Shown: positions 10,801 to 21,730, numbered from the stretch's first letter. The stretch: 39,849 bases of DNA from Mesotaenium endlicherianum (GCA_009602735.1 WELA01009367.1:380-40228), one strand, 5' to 3'. Notes: generated by a model from the sequence alone, not told the origin. A program made the numbers and translations.

Positions 10801-11527
10801 ATTGCGATAACCTGTTGCCTCAAATCCAATTTGCGGTCAACAGTGCGGTGCTCGCGTCAACGGACAAGACTCCTCTTGAACTGAGCTTGGGTAGAGTTCC
10901 TAAGTCTCCTTTAGATGTACTAGGGGAGTCTTTAACTCACCTTGAAGGGATTGACAGTCCGATCTCCCTACAATTAACTCAGGAGTTTGCTGACACCCTG
11001 TCAGAAGTCCACGAGAACTTGCTAAAGTCCAAGAAAATCAACAAAAATACGCTAATCAGCACCGTCGAGAACTGACATACGATTTGGTCAAAATACATTC
11101 TCAACACCTGTACCTGCCTAGTGTGGTCAAGAAAAAGCTTGGTCCGGTCTGGGTCGGTCCATATTCGGTGGTGCGCCGTGTCGGTCAGAATGCTTAGAAA
11201 TTGAACATGTCAGCAAAATACGATGGTCACCCAGTCTTTAATGTCTCCTTCCTGGAACCGTAAATCAAAGGTGACACTCTATTCACAGGTCGGTTACCTG
11301 TCCAACCGGGACCGGTCCCTGCTGTCCGGAATGGTGACCCTGAGGACTATGAGGTCGAGGAGATTTAAGACACGAGGTCGAGGAGATTTAAGACACTCGC
11401 TCTGTTTGTCGATCAGATGGAAGGGTTACGATGCCTCTGGGGACACTTGGGAATTTGAAGACTAGCTGACCAATGCCAAAGGGGTGTTGAAGCGATTCCA
11501 CCTTCGGGCGGCTGGCACACCTACCTA
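7795..11527 (+). pseudogene. pol: Family 1 pol, left copy: protease, RT, RNase H, integrase, chromodomain; broken
   Basis: Protease at 8100-8160 ([12 protein letters not shown]; the Asp-Gly-Gly variant also occurs in the right copy). Reverse transcriptase at 8765-9330: [19 protein letters not shown] and MPFGLTN are visible, but about 11 residues before FVKKK are deleted and the catalytic FLDD of the right copy reads FQND. RNase H at 9595-10000 starts FDAYDFA where the right copy has TDASDFA, and keeps MTDHLAL and NPADALSRR. Integrase at 10240-11075 keeps the HHCC His pair and CDQC but lacks six residues after it; the core is split by a frameshift near 10590. GPY-like module at 11130-11180; chromodomain at 11346-11463 (RWKGYDASGDTWEFED), disrupted by a 23-bp tandem duplication. 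Stops at 8747 and 9292, plus frameshifts. Inactive. Confidence 0.85.
11351..11396 (+). repeat. 23-bp tandem duplication in the chromodomain
   Basis: Two exact adjacent copies of a 23-bp unit beginning GAGGTCGAGG (11351-11373, 11374-11396). The unit carries a TAA and shifts the frame, so it breaks the chromodomain of this copy. Confidence 0.85.
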
Positions 11528-11900
11528 ACTGTCATTTCAGTCGCCCTGGACAGGTGACAGGAGGTCCTGTCTCCAAGAAAGTTGGAGGGGAATGTGACAC
11601 TTAAACGTGACAGTTAGTGACAAATAGTGACAGTTGTGACAGGAAGCCCACCTTAAAATTAAGTTGGAGGGCGTGTGTTCCGTCTCGGATCAGCCAAGCA
11701 AATTTTTATGTAATCATTCTACACACTCAACCTGCGCTCACACTCACTTTTTCTCTTTGACTGAGTTCTGCTCTTCTACTCACTCACACAAGGTATTACA
11801 CACTTGGAACTCTCCCTACCACGTCCTCTCCACCAAGGGTACTCAGTATCGGCAAAGTACCATGACTTCATTGACTGCATTGTGTTTATGATTTAGTAGG
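11528..11900 (+). other. pol-ORF3 junction with two polypurine-like tracts
   Basis: AAGTTGGAGGGG lies at about 11580 and AAGTTGGAGGGC at 11662. Both resemble the genuine polypurine tract next to the family 1 LTR (AAGTTGGAGGGAT). The first is followed by TGTGACAC and a run of GTGACAG/GTGACAA words up to 11640; the second by TGTGTTCCG. These look like remnants of an LTR boundary or a duplicated tract. No gene is seen in this stretch. Confidence 0.5.
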
Positions 11901-13433
11901 ATGACTCAAAAGACGGAACTTAAGAGGAAAAGAAGAGCGGAAGAGGCACATGCAGAATACTTGCAATTCCGTGGCGACATCGAATCATCCTCCATCTCCG
12001 CTCGACAATCACAACGACTCCAACAACAGCGGGAGGCACAGTGGAAGAAGGAGGAGGAGGAGCAAGCCAGGCTGAGGCAGAAAGATCTAAACAGACAAGC
12101 TACAGCGGAGGCCAAGAAGGCAGAGAAGGAGAAGCAAGCTGAGGAGAGGCGGAAGTAGCAGGCTGAAGAAGAAGAACAGAGGAGAATCAGCAGCTACCGC
12201 TACACAGTGCTGGGCAAGGGCTTTGATATACTGGAGGAGGCCTTTAAGTATGCCCAGAGAAGTCGCAGTGAGTCGCAGAAGAACATCCTGCAAAGGGAAG
12301 GGAAGACATCCAAAAACTTCGACAAGGATATAGAGGTCAGCACAGGTTTCCTCCTCTACCACAATTACGCCAGGATGGTAGGATGAACGGTCAGAGAGGC
12401 GAAGGCAATGGCCCAAGTGAATGAGGAAGGAGTTGTATTGATTGCAGGTATCTGGGGTAAAAAGAGGGTCATCAGGATGATCCCCATGGACGCGGACAGC
12501 TTTAAGGACTCTACATCCCATAACAAGTTCAAGGCCATGTATAATGAGGTGGAGAGAAGGAGCTGGAAATTCTTGGCCAGGGAAACCAGTCAGGTGGACT
12601 TTGCAGGGCATTGGTACCCTTGTACGATGAAAAGGACAGACCCTTCCTTCTTTTAAAAGCCCACCGAGTGGCGGTAGATGACCATTAACATGAGGGACCA
12701 GCAAAATGACAGGGCAGGGGAGGAAAATTTCCTAACACACCTACACGGGAACATAGTGTTGCCCTCTCACATTGCAGCTTGAGACCCAAGATTGGATGGA
12801 GTAAGAGACTGCAAGAGTCAAGAAATGCAGGAGGACAGGAGCAGGGCCCGAGAGTCATTCTCTAAAGGGAAGCACGCTTTTGCCAAATGGGCAAGCAAGC
12901 AGGGAGAGAAAGACCTGTATGTGGTCAGGATTCAACAGCCCCCACCAGCACTCAAATGGGGAAGGTCAGTGGTGTATTCTTTTTCTCGGGAAGAGCAGGA
13001 GCAGCTGACAGAGGAGACCCCAGCAGTCTCAGAGGAGCCAGGGGAAGAAGAGAAGGAGTCAGAGGCAAAAGAGGAGGAAAGCGAGGAAGAGGACACTAGC
13101 CCCGCTGTGATCCAGACACCTGCCACATCCCCTGTAATGGAGAAGACTGGGTTGGCCAAGGCAGACATAGCTCTGCACCAGCTCGCTGAAGAGGAAGATA
13201 TCACTTGGCTGGGAACTACCAGAGGACAGAGCCCATCTGCAGGCGCAAAGACCTACTCAGACAGGGCAGACAGGAGGGCTGCTAGAGAAATAGCCAGAGG
13301 CCTGCCAGCATCTCCCTCGTAGAGAGGACATGTGCCCTTGGCTCATGTCATGCAACATCCTTCTGGGATGCCGGTATATGTACCTGTCAGTTTGAGGGAT
13401 GCCCAGGAGAAGGCTGCCTCCCTTCATTTTTAG
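11901..13433 (+). pseudogene. Family 1 ORF3, unknown protein downstream of pol
   Basis: A single frame runs about 510 codons from the ATG with no indel needed, but with in-frame stops (TAG 12156, a TGA near 12384, TAA 12654, TAG 12675, TGA 12780, TAG 13320). The N-terminal 90 residues are a highly charged Lys/Glu/Arg/Gln coiled coil. The middle has mixed, globular-looking sequence (LIAGIWGKKRVIRMIPMDAD, FAGHWYPCTMKR). About residues 370-410 are strongly acidic, followed by LAEEEDITWLGTTRGQSPS. A second copy of the C-terminal part lies at 14430-14935 on the minus strand, in the equivalent position of the inner element, where the codon matching TAG 13320 is CAG. So the protein was once encoded in sense and belongs to the family. 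I recognise no known domain. It could be an accessory Gag-like or captured host protein. Confidence 0.55.
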
Positions 13434-13674
13434 ATTGTGCAGGAGGAAACAGCTTAGTAACTGCGTTCTCCCCTTAGTTCCCCCTACTAGGAGCCCCTAG
13501 GCTTCAGGAGACCCCAAGACAAAAGAAGGAGGTCTGGCTCTCGGTCTCGTTCCCCTGGCCGTAGAGCCCTAGGAACATCTCCCTCATTAGGGCAATAGGC
13601 TGAGGGCGGAGGGACAGCACACTGTTACAAGTGATCCCCACAGTTAGGCATCAGCATTGGAGCAAGAGGCGGTG
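13434..13674 (+). other. 3' region after ORF3 in the outer copy
   Basis: Continuation of family 1 sequence; 13440-13630 aligns in reverse with 14447-14600. It ends in CGGTG (13670-13674), the reverse complement of the CACCG before LTR2. No other gene. Confidence 0.6.
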
Positions 13675-14395
13675 TGAAATGAATCGACTTACGAAAAAGG
13701 CGATAAATAATTAATGAAGATCTATATATTAGCAAGTAATCTTTGTTGTATTTTATGTTAATTGATTAAATAGCAAAAGACAACACACTAGCAGTGGACA
13801 ATACTCGTAAGTCAAACGGAAGTAAACTAGCATCATTAATGTAATCAGTAAACACACAGAAGCAAGGCTAGGAGACAGTGCATATCAATGGCTTCTCGCC
13901 TTGGATTTTGAGCTCTCTCAATAAGCAGTGCAAGAGAGTTGGCCTCGTTTCCGAATGCCGAACTCGAGAGCAATACCTAGCCTATGTACATGGAATGAGT
14001 ATACTGTTCAACGGCTAGTGCGATGGCACCGCCCACCCGGGAGTTAACCACGTTGGTAGCGCCTCGGTTAACCAAATCCACCGCCATCTCCCATCATCCC
14101 GAATCGCCATCCATCCTAAGGATGTCATTTGGCCATTCATCTAGCACACCACACTTAGATGCATATCTAGGCAGTTCGCTGCTACCGAGTACGGAAGTCA
14201 GCTAGCTGGCTGTCAAAGAATGTGTCAGCAAGCTAGCCTGAGTTGACTTCAGCCTGCTGCCCCCGGCTGAGTCATTAAACCCATTATTTACTAAAGTCCA
14301 GCAGACTCAATATTAACTAAAGTTCAGCAGGCTGAACTAATTTAACTATAATATTGAAATGAATATTATATCAACCACTATATTGATTCATTACA
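13675..14395 (-). repeat. Family 1 LTR3 (3' LTR of inner copy, now inverted)
   Basis: 721 bp, minus orientation, from TGTAATGAATC at 14395 to GATTCATTTCA at 13675. Preceded in its own sense by the polypurine tract AAGTTGGAGGGAT (14396-14408). It is closest to LTR2 by shared marker bases, although LTR2 faces the other way. Confidence 0.85.
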
Positions 14396-14935
14396 ATCCC
14401 TCCAACTTAACATGTTGTCGCCTCGACAACACTAACACTAGTAACAGCGTGCTGTCCCTTCCGTCCCCAACCTTCTGCCATTAGGAGGGAGATGTCCCGG
14501 AGGCCCTATACACAGGAGAGCCTGACCTCCTCTTGTCTTGGGGTCTCCTGAAGCTTGGGGGATCCGCGTAGGGGCCTCGCGGAGAGCGCAGTAACTCGGC
14601 GGTTTCCTTCTGCACAGTTTGAAATTGAAGGGAGGTAGCCTTCTTCTAGGCAGCCCTCAAAGTGACAGGTACATATACCGGCATCCCAGAAGGATGTTGC
14701 ATGACATGAGCCAAGGGCACATGCCCTCTCTGCGAGGGAGATGCTGGCAGGCGGCTATCTCCCTAGCAGCCTTCCTGTCTGCCCCGTCTGACTGGGTCTC
14801 CGTGCCTACAGATGGGCTCTGTCCTCTGGCAGTTCCCAGCCAAGTGATGTGCTCCTCTTCAGCGAGCTGTTGCAAGGCCATCCCAGTCTTCTCCCTTACA
14901 AGGGATGTGGCAGGTGTCAGGACCTAACTGTCACT
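14396..14935 (-). pseudogene. ORF3 C-terminal remnant and 3' end of inner family 1 copy
   Basis: The reverse strand encodes LQQLAEEEHITWLGTARGQSPS, homologous to the ORF3 C-terminus at 13160-13330, then a downstream region matching 13330-13630, then the polypurine tract before LTR3. The first two thirds of ORF3 and the pol-ORF3 junction are missing: pol-adjacent sequence joins directly to CCTGACACCTGCCAC near 14920. This is a deletion derivative. Confidence 0.7.
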
Positions 14936-15585
14936 TACTGTCCCATTTCCCTCCGACTTATATGGAGATAGGACCTCCTGTCACCTGTCCATATCCATTG
15001 AAATGACAGTTAGGGAGGGGTGCCAGCTGCCCAAAGGTGGAAGCGTTTCAACGTCCCTTTGGCATAGGTCAGCTGGTCTTTAAATTCCCAAGTGTTCCCA
15101 GAGGCGTCGTAACCCTTTCATTTGACCAGGTACTTCATGACATATTTAGATGATCGACAGACGGAGTGAGCATCTAAAATCTCCTCCACCTCATATTCCT
15201 CATGGTCACCATCCCGGACAGCGAGACCGGTCCCGGTTGGACAGGTAACCGACCTGTGAACAGTGTGTCACCTTTGATGTATGGTTCCAGGAAGGAGACA
15301 TTAAAGATCGGTTGACCCTTGTATTCTGCTGACATGTTCAGTTTGTAAGCATTCTGACCGACACGGCGCACCACCGAATATGGACCGACCCAGACAGGGC
15401 CAAGCTTTTTCTTGACCACACCAGGGAGGTACAGGTGCTGAGAATGCAATTTGACCAAATCACCCTTAGAAAATGTCAGTTTTCAACGGTGCTGATTAGC
15501 GTATTTTTGTTGGTTTGCCTGGGCTTTCTGCAGGTTCTGTTGGACTTCTGACAGGGTGTCAGCAAACTCCTGTGTTGACTGGAGG
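14936..15585 (-). pseudogene. pol: Family 1 pol C-terminus: integrase tail and chromodomain
   Basis: Reading from 15585 down: the integrase tail, then VVKKKLGPVWVGPYSVVRRVGQNAYKL (a GPY/F-type module that binds DNA), VSFLEPYIKGDTLFTG, and a chromodomain (YLVK-KGYDASGNTWEF, about 15060-15140) that has TGA in place of the cage Trp. Chromodomains target integration to modified chromatin. This is the direct continuation of the pol sequence at 22276 across the element C insertion. Confidence 0.8.
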
Positions 15586-15590
15586 GAGAC
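15586..15590. repeat. Target site duplication of element C, left
   Basis: GAGAC, repeated at 22271-22275 on the other side of element C. Confidence 0.9.
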
Positions 15591-16093
15591 TGTAGTGAAA
15601 CAGATAGATAAAGTACTTAGTAAAACAGAATACTTTATCTATTCAAGACAAGGATCTTTGAACACAAGTGGTAGCTTCTTGAAAGAGAGATGGCTTCTTG
15701 AAAGTTAATATATTTCTGGATTTTGGCAAGTGCAAGAGTGATTCTGGAATGTCTTTCTATGTTCTAGCTCTTGTTTATATACTTGCTACATAAGTAATTT
15801 CTAGGAAGGTGTATGTTGATGTGTTGGCACCCAACACATCCCAAAACTTGCCACCTCTTTCTAGAATAATGTACACATGTCCTTTTGACCTAAAAATGGC
15901 ACATTTGACTTTTGCCACATGGAGTTCTTCTAGGTCTTTCCTCTAACTTCGAAAATGCCTTGGAAGGTTCAAAGGACATGAACCAAGTTACTAGAGTACC
16001 TATTCACACTTGACTCCACACAATACTACTCCAAATATATTTGAAAACATTAAAATATATGCAAACTAATATATAATAACTCAAATCACTACA
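15591..16093 (-). repeat. 3' LTR of element C
   Basis: 503 bp, TGTAGTG...CTACA. Contains a TATA box (reverse of 15774-15781) and near its end an inverted repeat at 15604-15642. Differs from 21768-22270 at about four bases, including 15728 and 15806. Confidence 0.95.
15604..15642 (-). other. 12-bp-stem hairpin near the LTR 3' end
   Basis: ATAGATAAAGTA and TACTTTATCTAT are perfect inverted repeats separated by 15 bases. The structure is present in all four family 2 LTRs, just inside the end that adjoins the primer site in the 5' LTR. Confidence 0.7.
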
Positions 16094-16105
16094 TCACCCC
16101 CCCGA
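16094..16105 (-). promoter_or_regulatory. Polypurine tract of element C
   Basis: On the minus strand TCGGGGGGGTGA abuts the 3' LTR, the usual plus-strand primer. The identical tract is at 32490-32501 in element D. Confidence 0.85.
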
Positions 16106-16862
16106 TAGAAAAAGCGACGTCTCGGCGCGTCAAGTCAGGTCTTACACATGTGGAGCAAACTAGTCAACAGTTTCAAGTCAGATGCCACACATGTGAAGAG
16201 GACTAGTCAAAGGCGCCAAGTCAGGTGCTACACATGTAAGGTAGACTAGGCAAGGTCGTAGGTGGTGTGACCTTATTGGCTAGCCTACTCCTTAATGATA
16301 AAGAAAATTGTACAAGTTGGCCCAGAATCTGCCACGAACTCAAAAATTCATAGCGGCCACAGAACTGCTCCAAATCTGAAAATTCGAGTGCCAGACGGAC
16401 CGCGTCGGAGAACTCTACCGGGTCACCAAATTTGAGAGCATTCTCATTTCTGGAGTGTCGTTGAGAGCTGAGAGAGTAGGCACTCCTCCAAATCTGTGCA
16501 GAAACTTCTGAAAATCATAAGTCCTTCTATACTTCTCCAAATTCTGCAAACTAAGTCTCAAACTGGGCGCTGTAAGATGTTCTACCAGAGTCTTGAGTTT
16601 CAGAGCATTCCAAGTTCAGGGGAGGGCACAATGTCAGAAGGCATATTCTGCCCTAACAATGCCAGCAGCCTGACCCCCTTCTACTTAGAGCATCATATCT
16701 CTCTCACCAGTGCTCCAAATTGAGCAAACTTGGACTCTAAATGACCGGCTACTCATGGACTACAGCCAGGTAAATTTTCAGAATTTATTATGCAGAGACC
16801 TATTACCAGTAGCAGTTTTAGTTTTCTGTCCAGAAACTGCGAGAAGAGAAGAGTGTCTAATG
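16106..16862 (-). other. Noncoding 3' region of element C
   Basis: About 760 bases between the pol stop and the polypurine tract, without an open frame of interest. It is conserved almost unchanged in element D (31739-32489). Includes the 43-bp triple repeat. Confidence 0.7.
16131..16259 (-). repeat. Three 43-bp tandem repeats in element C 3' region
   Basis: CAAGTCAG starts at 16131, 16174 and 16217, each followed by ACACATGT and ACTAG. These are imperfect copies just inside the polypurine tract. The same three are conserved in element D (about 32336-32464). Confidence 0.8.
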
Positions 16863-19800
16863 TCAATTTTTCCTCTTTCTTGTTCTTGCAGGCTGCCTCC
16901 AAGGGGTCTTCTGCTGCTTCTTGATGGTGGCAGGCTGCCTCCCTGAAGTCTTCGGGCTTCTAGTAGAGAGACTTGGGGCTGGTCCAAGATGGGGGTTGGC
17001 GGCATGGAAGCGCTTCAACTTTCTCTGAACTTTGTCAAGGTAGTGCGCCGCCACCCAACTATTCTCCGAATCTGGATATCCTTTCCACTTGATCAAGTAT
17101 TGCTGCTGTCTCCTGAAATTTCTCATAGCCACTATGTCTTCCACTTCGTACTCCAAATGATCATCCACTATTGTTGGGGCTGGTGGGGTTGTCACACGTC
17201 CTGGGAACTTGTTGTCGGGTTGCACATATGGCTTGAAGAGGGAAGCGTGGAATACGGGGTCGATGTGCATAGTCTGGGGAAGTTCTAGCTTGAAAGCAAC
17301 GGGGTTGACTTGCTGGATAATCTTGAAGGGTCCCAAATACTTGGGAGAGAACTTGCTGCCGGCAGGCCTGTTGTTCAGGGAAATGTTCTTGGATGATAGT
17401 AACACGTTGTCACCCACTCTGTACGTAATTTCTCTTCTGGATCTGTTCGCCACTCTTGCTTGAGCATCTTGCGCGTGTTGTAGAGCTTTCTTCGCTGCTG
17501 TAAGGGCTGCTTCTAATGTCTCCATAAAATCTGTGGCTGCAGGTACTTCATCATGGCCAGCCGTGAAGCTCAGTGGCGTGGTCGGATGGAAGCCATAGTT
17601 GAGGAAGAATGGGGACTCTTGGGTAGAGGCCTGCGTAGTGTTGTTGTAGGCAAACTCGAGGGGGGTCAAGTACATGTCCCAGTCTTGCTCGAGGGTAGAC
17701 ACGTAGGCCTTTAGAGAGGTCTTTAGGGTACGATTCATACGCTCGGTTTGCCCATCTGATTGTGGGTGGTAGGCAGTAGACATATCCAGCGATGTACCCA
17801 AGTTCTTGAAGAGATTTTTCCAGAAATGGCTTGTGAATCTTGGATCTCTATCTGACACAATTCTTGATGGTAGTCCATGGAGTCGGAAGATGTTGTCAAA
17901 GATGAGTCTTGCAAGTTGTGGTGCTGTAGCCTTAGTCGTCGTGGGAATAAAATGAGCCATCTTGGTAAGTCTGTCCACCACCGTGAGTATTGCATTATGG
18001 CCTCGAGGTGTCACGGGCAAGTCCACGATAAGGTCCATTGAGATGTCCGTCCATTGTCTTTCGGGGATTGGTAGTGGTTGGAGGAGTCCTCCCGCCTTTT
18101 GCGATGATGGCTTGATTCTTTGGCATGTGTCACAGCTCCTGCAGTACTCCTTGACTTGCTTAGACATGCCTGGCCAACAATAAGTCCTAGCTAGAACGCC
18201 CGTGGTCCTTAGGATTCCAAAGTGTCCTCCAAGAGGGTTGTCGTGTGCTTCTCGTAGAAGCAAGAGCCGGAGGTCTATGTCATTAGGAACACATCTCTGG
18301 CCCGTATCTTGCCTCACCCAATAATTGCCTTCTTGCTTCTTGCATGGGTCCAAGGCTGCTTCTCCGTTCTTGTAGTAAGGGTCTCTTTCATAGGCGGCTG
18401 AAAATCGAGCTTCCAGATCTGTCTTCAGGGATACCATCACTGCATTTAATTGCAGTCTTGAGAGGGGGTCAGCCGGGTTTGTCTTGCCGGGCTGGTACTG
18501 AATCGTGATGTTGTATTGTTGCAAGTATCCGCTCCATCTTGCTTGTCTCCTTGAGAGATACGGCTGCGTTTGGAGGTGCTTTAACGCCTCGTGGTCCGTG
18601 GTGACCAGTACTTTGCGTCCTTCAACGTAGCAGCGCCAAACCTTCAAGGCATGTACAATCGCCAATGCCTCTCGCTCCGTGGTTGTATAATTTTGCTCGG
18701 CTGGATTTAGCTTCCTTGACTCGTAGGCGATGGGCTGCAGTCCCTTGCCTTGGTCTTGAAGCAGGATTGCTCCTATTGCATAGGAAGATGCATCGGTGAT
18801 GACGTGGAAGGGCCAATCTGGGTTTGGACTTGGGAGTGTGAGCACCGGGGATGTGGTCAATCTTCGCTTTAACTCTTGAAATGCCTCTTCCTCTTTCTCG
18901 GTCCATGTATATAGCCTGTCCTTCTTGAGTAGATCTGTCAGGGGGGCTGCTATGTGCGAGAAGCCTTGGATGAATTTTCTGTACCAATTGGCAAATCCCA
19001 AGAATGACTGGAGTTCTTTCTTGGTCGTGGGGGTTGGCCATTCCTCCACCACCGTGGTCTTCTTGGGGTCTATCTTGATGCCATCAGCAGTCACGTGGAG
19101 ACCTAGGAACTCCACTTCTTGTTTGGCAAACTCGCATTTTGACTCCTTCGCAAACAGCTTGTTTTGCTTCAATACTTCAAGGACTTCTTTCAAGTGTCTC
19201 GCATGCTCTTCAAGGGTCTTGCTGTAGATAAGGATGTCATCGATGAATACCACCACAAATCTGTCCAACATGGGCTGAAATATGGTGTTCATCATAGTCA
19301 TGAAAGTTGCTGGCGCGTTGGTGAGTCCAAATGGCAGGACCATGAACTCAAAATGTCCATATCTTGTCCTGAATGCCGTCTTCTCTATGTCCGGTTCTGC
19401 GATGCGAATCTGGTGGTAGCCGCTCCGTAAGTCAATCTTCGTGAAGTACTTGGCTCCAACCAGCCGGTCCATGAGCTCATCCATGCGCGGCAGCGGGTAT
19501 CGATTCTTGATGGTGATCTTGTTGAGGGCGCGATAGTCCACACACATCCTCAAGGTACCATCTTTCTTCTTGACAAATAGCACCGGGGCTCCAAATGGCG
19601 ACTTGCTAGGTCGAATGAAGCCATGCTCCAGTAGCTCCTTGATTTGCTTCTTGACTTCGTCTAGCTCCGTGTATGACATTTTGAACGTAGGCCGAGAGAT
19701 GGGCTTGCTTCCGGGCTCCAACTCTATCTTGTGGTCTACGAATCTTTTGGGGGGTAGGCCCTTGGGCAATTCCGGGGAGAACACTTCTTTGTAGTCCTCT

Positions 19801-20528
19801 AAGACTTCTTGTATCTCCTTGGGAACGGGGCTGCCTTCTTGACTCTCGATGTCTTTCTTGATGTCTTTTGGCGTGATCAAGGCCAAAAGAAGCTCGTGTC
19901 CCTTCCTCACAAGTCTCTTGAGTTGGAGGGCGGACAATAGTATCTCGTGTGCCGGCTTCTGGATGTCTTGGGTCTGGATATTCTGGATTGCGCGCAAAAT
20001 ACAGATTCTTGAAGTGATGTCATTCTTGATCTTGATAGTACCGGTCCTCCAATCAACTTGGGGGTTGTGCTTGGTCAACCAAGGCGTCCCTAGGATGACG
20101 TCGTACTTGCCCAATTGCATGGGGGAGAACACTACTCTATCCTTGAAGGACTTGATAGAGAGTGCCAAGGGGTACGTCTTCTTGGAAGGGGTAGTATAGG
20201 AGAATCCATCGGGCATCATAATCTCCTCGTCGTGGTCAAGAGTTCGCATAGTAATACCGTGCTTGGTGGCAAAATCTGCAGCAATGAAGTTGCCTTGAGC
20301 TCCGCTATCCACCAAGATGTGGACCTTCTCTCCTCCAAGGTAACCTCTCAAACTCATTGGGGCTGGAACGTCGTCTTCAACGGGGGTCTCCACCTCACTT
20401 GGCGTGTTGCCTTCTCGTGAAGTGGGTCTTGGGGTGGTAGGCTCCTGGCCTACCGGCGCTGTCCGTTTTTTGACAACTTTTTGGGGCATGAAAGTGCACG
20501 ATGGCCCTTTTCCTTGCAATAGAAGCAT
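16863..20528 (-). CDS. pol: Family 2 pol polyprotein, element C, intact
   Basis: 1221 codons from the first in-frame ATG, although real translation probably enters by -1 frameshift at 20465-20471 (near residue 20). Protease VDSGA at residues 73-77. Reverse transcriptase about 280-480, with [10 protein letters not shown] (Asp365) and FIDD 428-431. RNase H about 575-690, with TDASS (Asp579), the Glu pair at 618/620, Asp645 and NPADPLSR. Integrase zinc-binding His762, His769, Cys799, Cys802; core Asp832, Asp893 and Glu929, giving the D-35-E spacing. GPF module 1066-1068. Chromodomain about 1126-1177 with Trp1148 and Trp1158. Length and order are typical of chromoviruses. The C-terminal tail is rich in Lys/Arg/Gln. 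It encodes replication and integration of the element. No defect seen. Confidence 0.95.
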   Translation of the reverse strand: MLLLQGKGPSCTFMPQKVVKKRTAPVGQEPTTPRPTSREGNTPSEVETPVEDDVPAPMSLRGYLGGEKVHILVDSGAQGNFIAADFATKHGITMRTLDHDEEIMMPDGFSYTTPSKKTYPLALSIKSFKDRVVFSPMQLGKYDVILGTPWLTKHNPQVDWRTGTIKIKNDITSRICILRAIQNIQTQDIQKPAHEILLSALQLKRLVRKGHELLLALITPKDIKKDIESQEGSPVPKEIQEVLEDYKEVFSPELPKGLPPKRFVDHKIELEPGSKPISRPTFKMSYTELDEVKKQIKELLEHGFIRPSKSPFGAPVLFVKKKDGTLRMCVDYRALNKITIKNRYPLPRMDELMDRLVGAKYFTKIDLRSGYHQIRIAEPDIEKTAFRTRYGHFEFMVLPFGLTNAPATFMTMMNTIFQPMLDRFVVVFIDDILIYSKTLEEHARHLKEVLEVLKQNKLFAKESKCEFAKQEVEFLGLHVTADGIKIDPKKTTVVEEWPTPTTKKELQSFLGFANWYRKFIQGFSHIAAPLTDLLKKDRLYTWTEKEEEAFQELKRRLTTSPVLTLPSPNPDWPFHVITDASSYAIGAILLQDQGKGLQPIAYESRKLNPAEQNYTTTEREALAIVHALKVWRCYVEGRKVLVTTDHEALKHLQTQPYLSRRQARWSGYLQQYNITIQYQPGKTNPADPLSRLQLNAVMVSLKTDLEARFSAAYERDPYYKNGEAALDPCKKQEGNYWVRQDTGQRCVPNDIDLRLLLLREAHDNPLGGHFGILRTTGVLARTYCWPGMSKQVKEYCRSCDTCQRIKPSSQKAGGLLQPLPIPERQWTDISMDLIVDLPVTPRGHNAILTVVDRLTKMAHFIPTTTKATAPQLARLIFDNIFRLHGLPSRIVSDRDPRFTSHFWKNLFKNLGTSLDMSTAYHPQSDGQTERMNRTLKTSLKAYVSTLEQDWDMYLTPLEFAYNNTTQASTQESPFFLNYGFHPTTPLSFTAGHDEVPAATDFMETLEAALTAAKKALQHAQDAQARVANRSRREITYRVGDNVLLSSKNISLNNRPAGSKFSPKYLGPFKIIQQVNPVAFKLELPQTMHIDPVFHASLFKPYVQPDNKFPGRVTTPPAPTIVDDHLEYEVEDIVAMRNFRRQQQYLIKWKGYPDSENSWVAAHYLDKVQRKLKRFHAANPHLGPAPSLSTRSPKTSGRQPATIKKQQKTPWRQPARTRKRKN

Positions 20529-21730
20529 AGTCCAGCCGTCATGAGAGCTTCTTTTTCAGCCGGGGAGAGTCTTGCTTTCACTCCTTGCTGGTTTCTTGCA
20601 TCATAAGTGTCATTGGAGGGTCTTCCACTCTTCCGGGCAGCCGCGGGGTCCCTTTTAATAACTCCGATTTCCATGGGTGTGGGTCCAGATTCGGATGTGG
20701 AAGGGGCTGCGTACACCCGCGTCGTCGGTACCCGTGAAGATGAAGGCACGGAGTGCTTGAAATCCAAGGTATCCACCTTTTGGGCCACTTCAATGATCTT
20801 TGAGAAGTCCGTCAAGTCGCGTAACTCCACTTCCTTTGCCACCTTGGGTTTGAGGCCAAAGATGTAGCGGTCAATCTTCTCCTCGAGAGACATGTTGGGG
20901 ATCTCAAGAGTGAGGGCGTGAAATCTGGATGTATACTCTTGAACGGACGTCGTTTGCTTGAGATGGTGGAGCTTTCCTCGGGCAATCTTCTCCGCATTGA
21001 TGGGCATGAATTGCTTCTTGAGGGCCTCACGAAAATCTGCCCATCTTGCATATGATGGTGGGGGCTCTTGGCCGAGCATGGGGTGCGCCATAGCTTGATA
21101 TATAGCCGCTTGATAGTTACGCCACCATGATGTTGCTGCTCCTCTAAGTAAGGTAACGGCAAAGGGAACGTAGTCCTCCTCGGGTACTTCAAGGAATGCG
21201 AGGTACGTCTCCACTTGGTAGAGCCATAAATTCAGGTTGGCACCTTTCCCGGGGTTGAAAGTGTCGGGTTTGCCGGGCTTGATGAGTTTCCTTGCTCTCG
21301 TTGGCTCTTGTGGAGGCGCTTGAGCCGGGGCTGGATTTTGAGCATTGCTCGCAATAGGGGCAACCATGGCAGCCATAGCTTCTCTTGACGCTTGCACGGT
21401 TGCTTCATAGGTGGCCAAGCCCACTTGGTTGTGGACGGTCATTAGGAAGGCTGCCCACTCATTTGCGGGAACTCCTTGTGGTGGGGTCAACTTTGCTATA
21501 GCGGCTGCCACGGGATTTGACGGTGCTCCTCCTTGTGGTGCTTCTTGTTGTTGGAGATTTCCTTGAGTAGGCTCTCCCATCGACGCTGGAGGAGGGTGTG
21601 CTCCTCCTTGTGGTGCTTCTTGTTGTTGCAGATTTTCTTGAGTGGGCTCTCCCATCGGCGCTGGAGGAGGGTGTCTTGGAGAGGAAGGGCTTCCTTCGAA
21701 AGCTTGCTGTTGGTCTTGAGGATCGGCCAT
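20450..21730 (-). CDS. gag: Family 2 gag, element C, intact
   Basis: 426 residues. The ATG lies 24 bases past the primer site. The N-terminus is Gln/Pro-rich with two 25-residue tandem repeats ([15 protein letters not shown]). The retrotransposon Gag domain spans about 140-330 ([62 protein letters not shown]). A CX2CX4HX4C zinc knuckle at 402-415 ([14 protein letters not shown]) binds the RNA genome. It overlaps pol by 79 bases in the -1 frame. It differs from the element D copy by a handful of residues and, unlike D, has a Gln codon where D has TAA. Confidence 0.95.
   Translation of the reverse strand: MADPQDQQQAFEGSPSSPRHPPPAPMGEPTQENLQQQEAPQGGAHPPPASMGEPTQGNLQQQEAPQGGAPSNPVAAAIAKLTPPQGVPANEWAAFLMTVHNQVGLATYEATVQASREAMAAMVAPIASNAQNPAPAQAPPQEPTRARKLIKPGKPDTFNPGKGANLNLWLYQVETYLAFLEVPEEDYVPFAVTLLRGAATSWWRNYQAAIYQAMAHPMLGQEPPPSYARWADFREALKKQFMPINAEKIARGKLHHLKQTTSVQEYTSRFHALTLEIPNMSLEEKIDRYIFGLKPKVAKEVELRDLTDFSKIIEVAQKVDTLDFKHSVPSSSRVPTTRVYAAPSTSESGPTPMEIGVIKRDPAAARKSGRPSNDTYDARNQQGVKARLSPAEKEALMTAGLCFYCKEKGHRALSCPKKLSKNGQRR
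20465..20471 (-). promoter_or_regulatory. Slippery heptamer AAAAAAC in gag/pol overlap, element C
   Basis: In gag phase the codons read TCA AAA AAC, matching the X XXY YYZ form A AAA AAC. A -1 slip gives AAA AAA CGG, which enters pol at KKRTAPVG. Any downstream stimulatory structure was not determined. Confidence 0.75.

Noticed and set aside
5581..13674. Left family 1 block as a simple stand-alone element with its 3' LTR at 13675
   Set aside because: The LTR at 13675-14395 faces the wrong way for that element, and the sequence before it lacks a polypurine tract on the plus strand. Nesting plus inversion fits better.
17735..21192. Many 70-140 codon frames antisense or out of frame within elements C and D
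   Set aside because: They overlap intact gag or pol, are mirrored exactly in the other copy, and have no retroelement or host domain.
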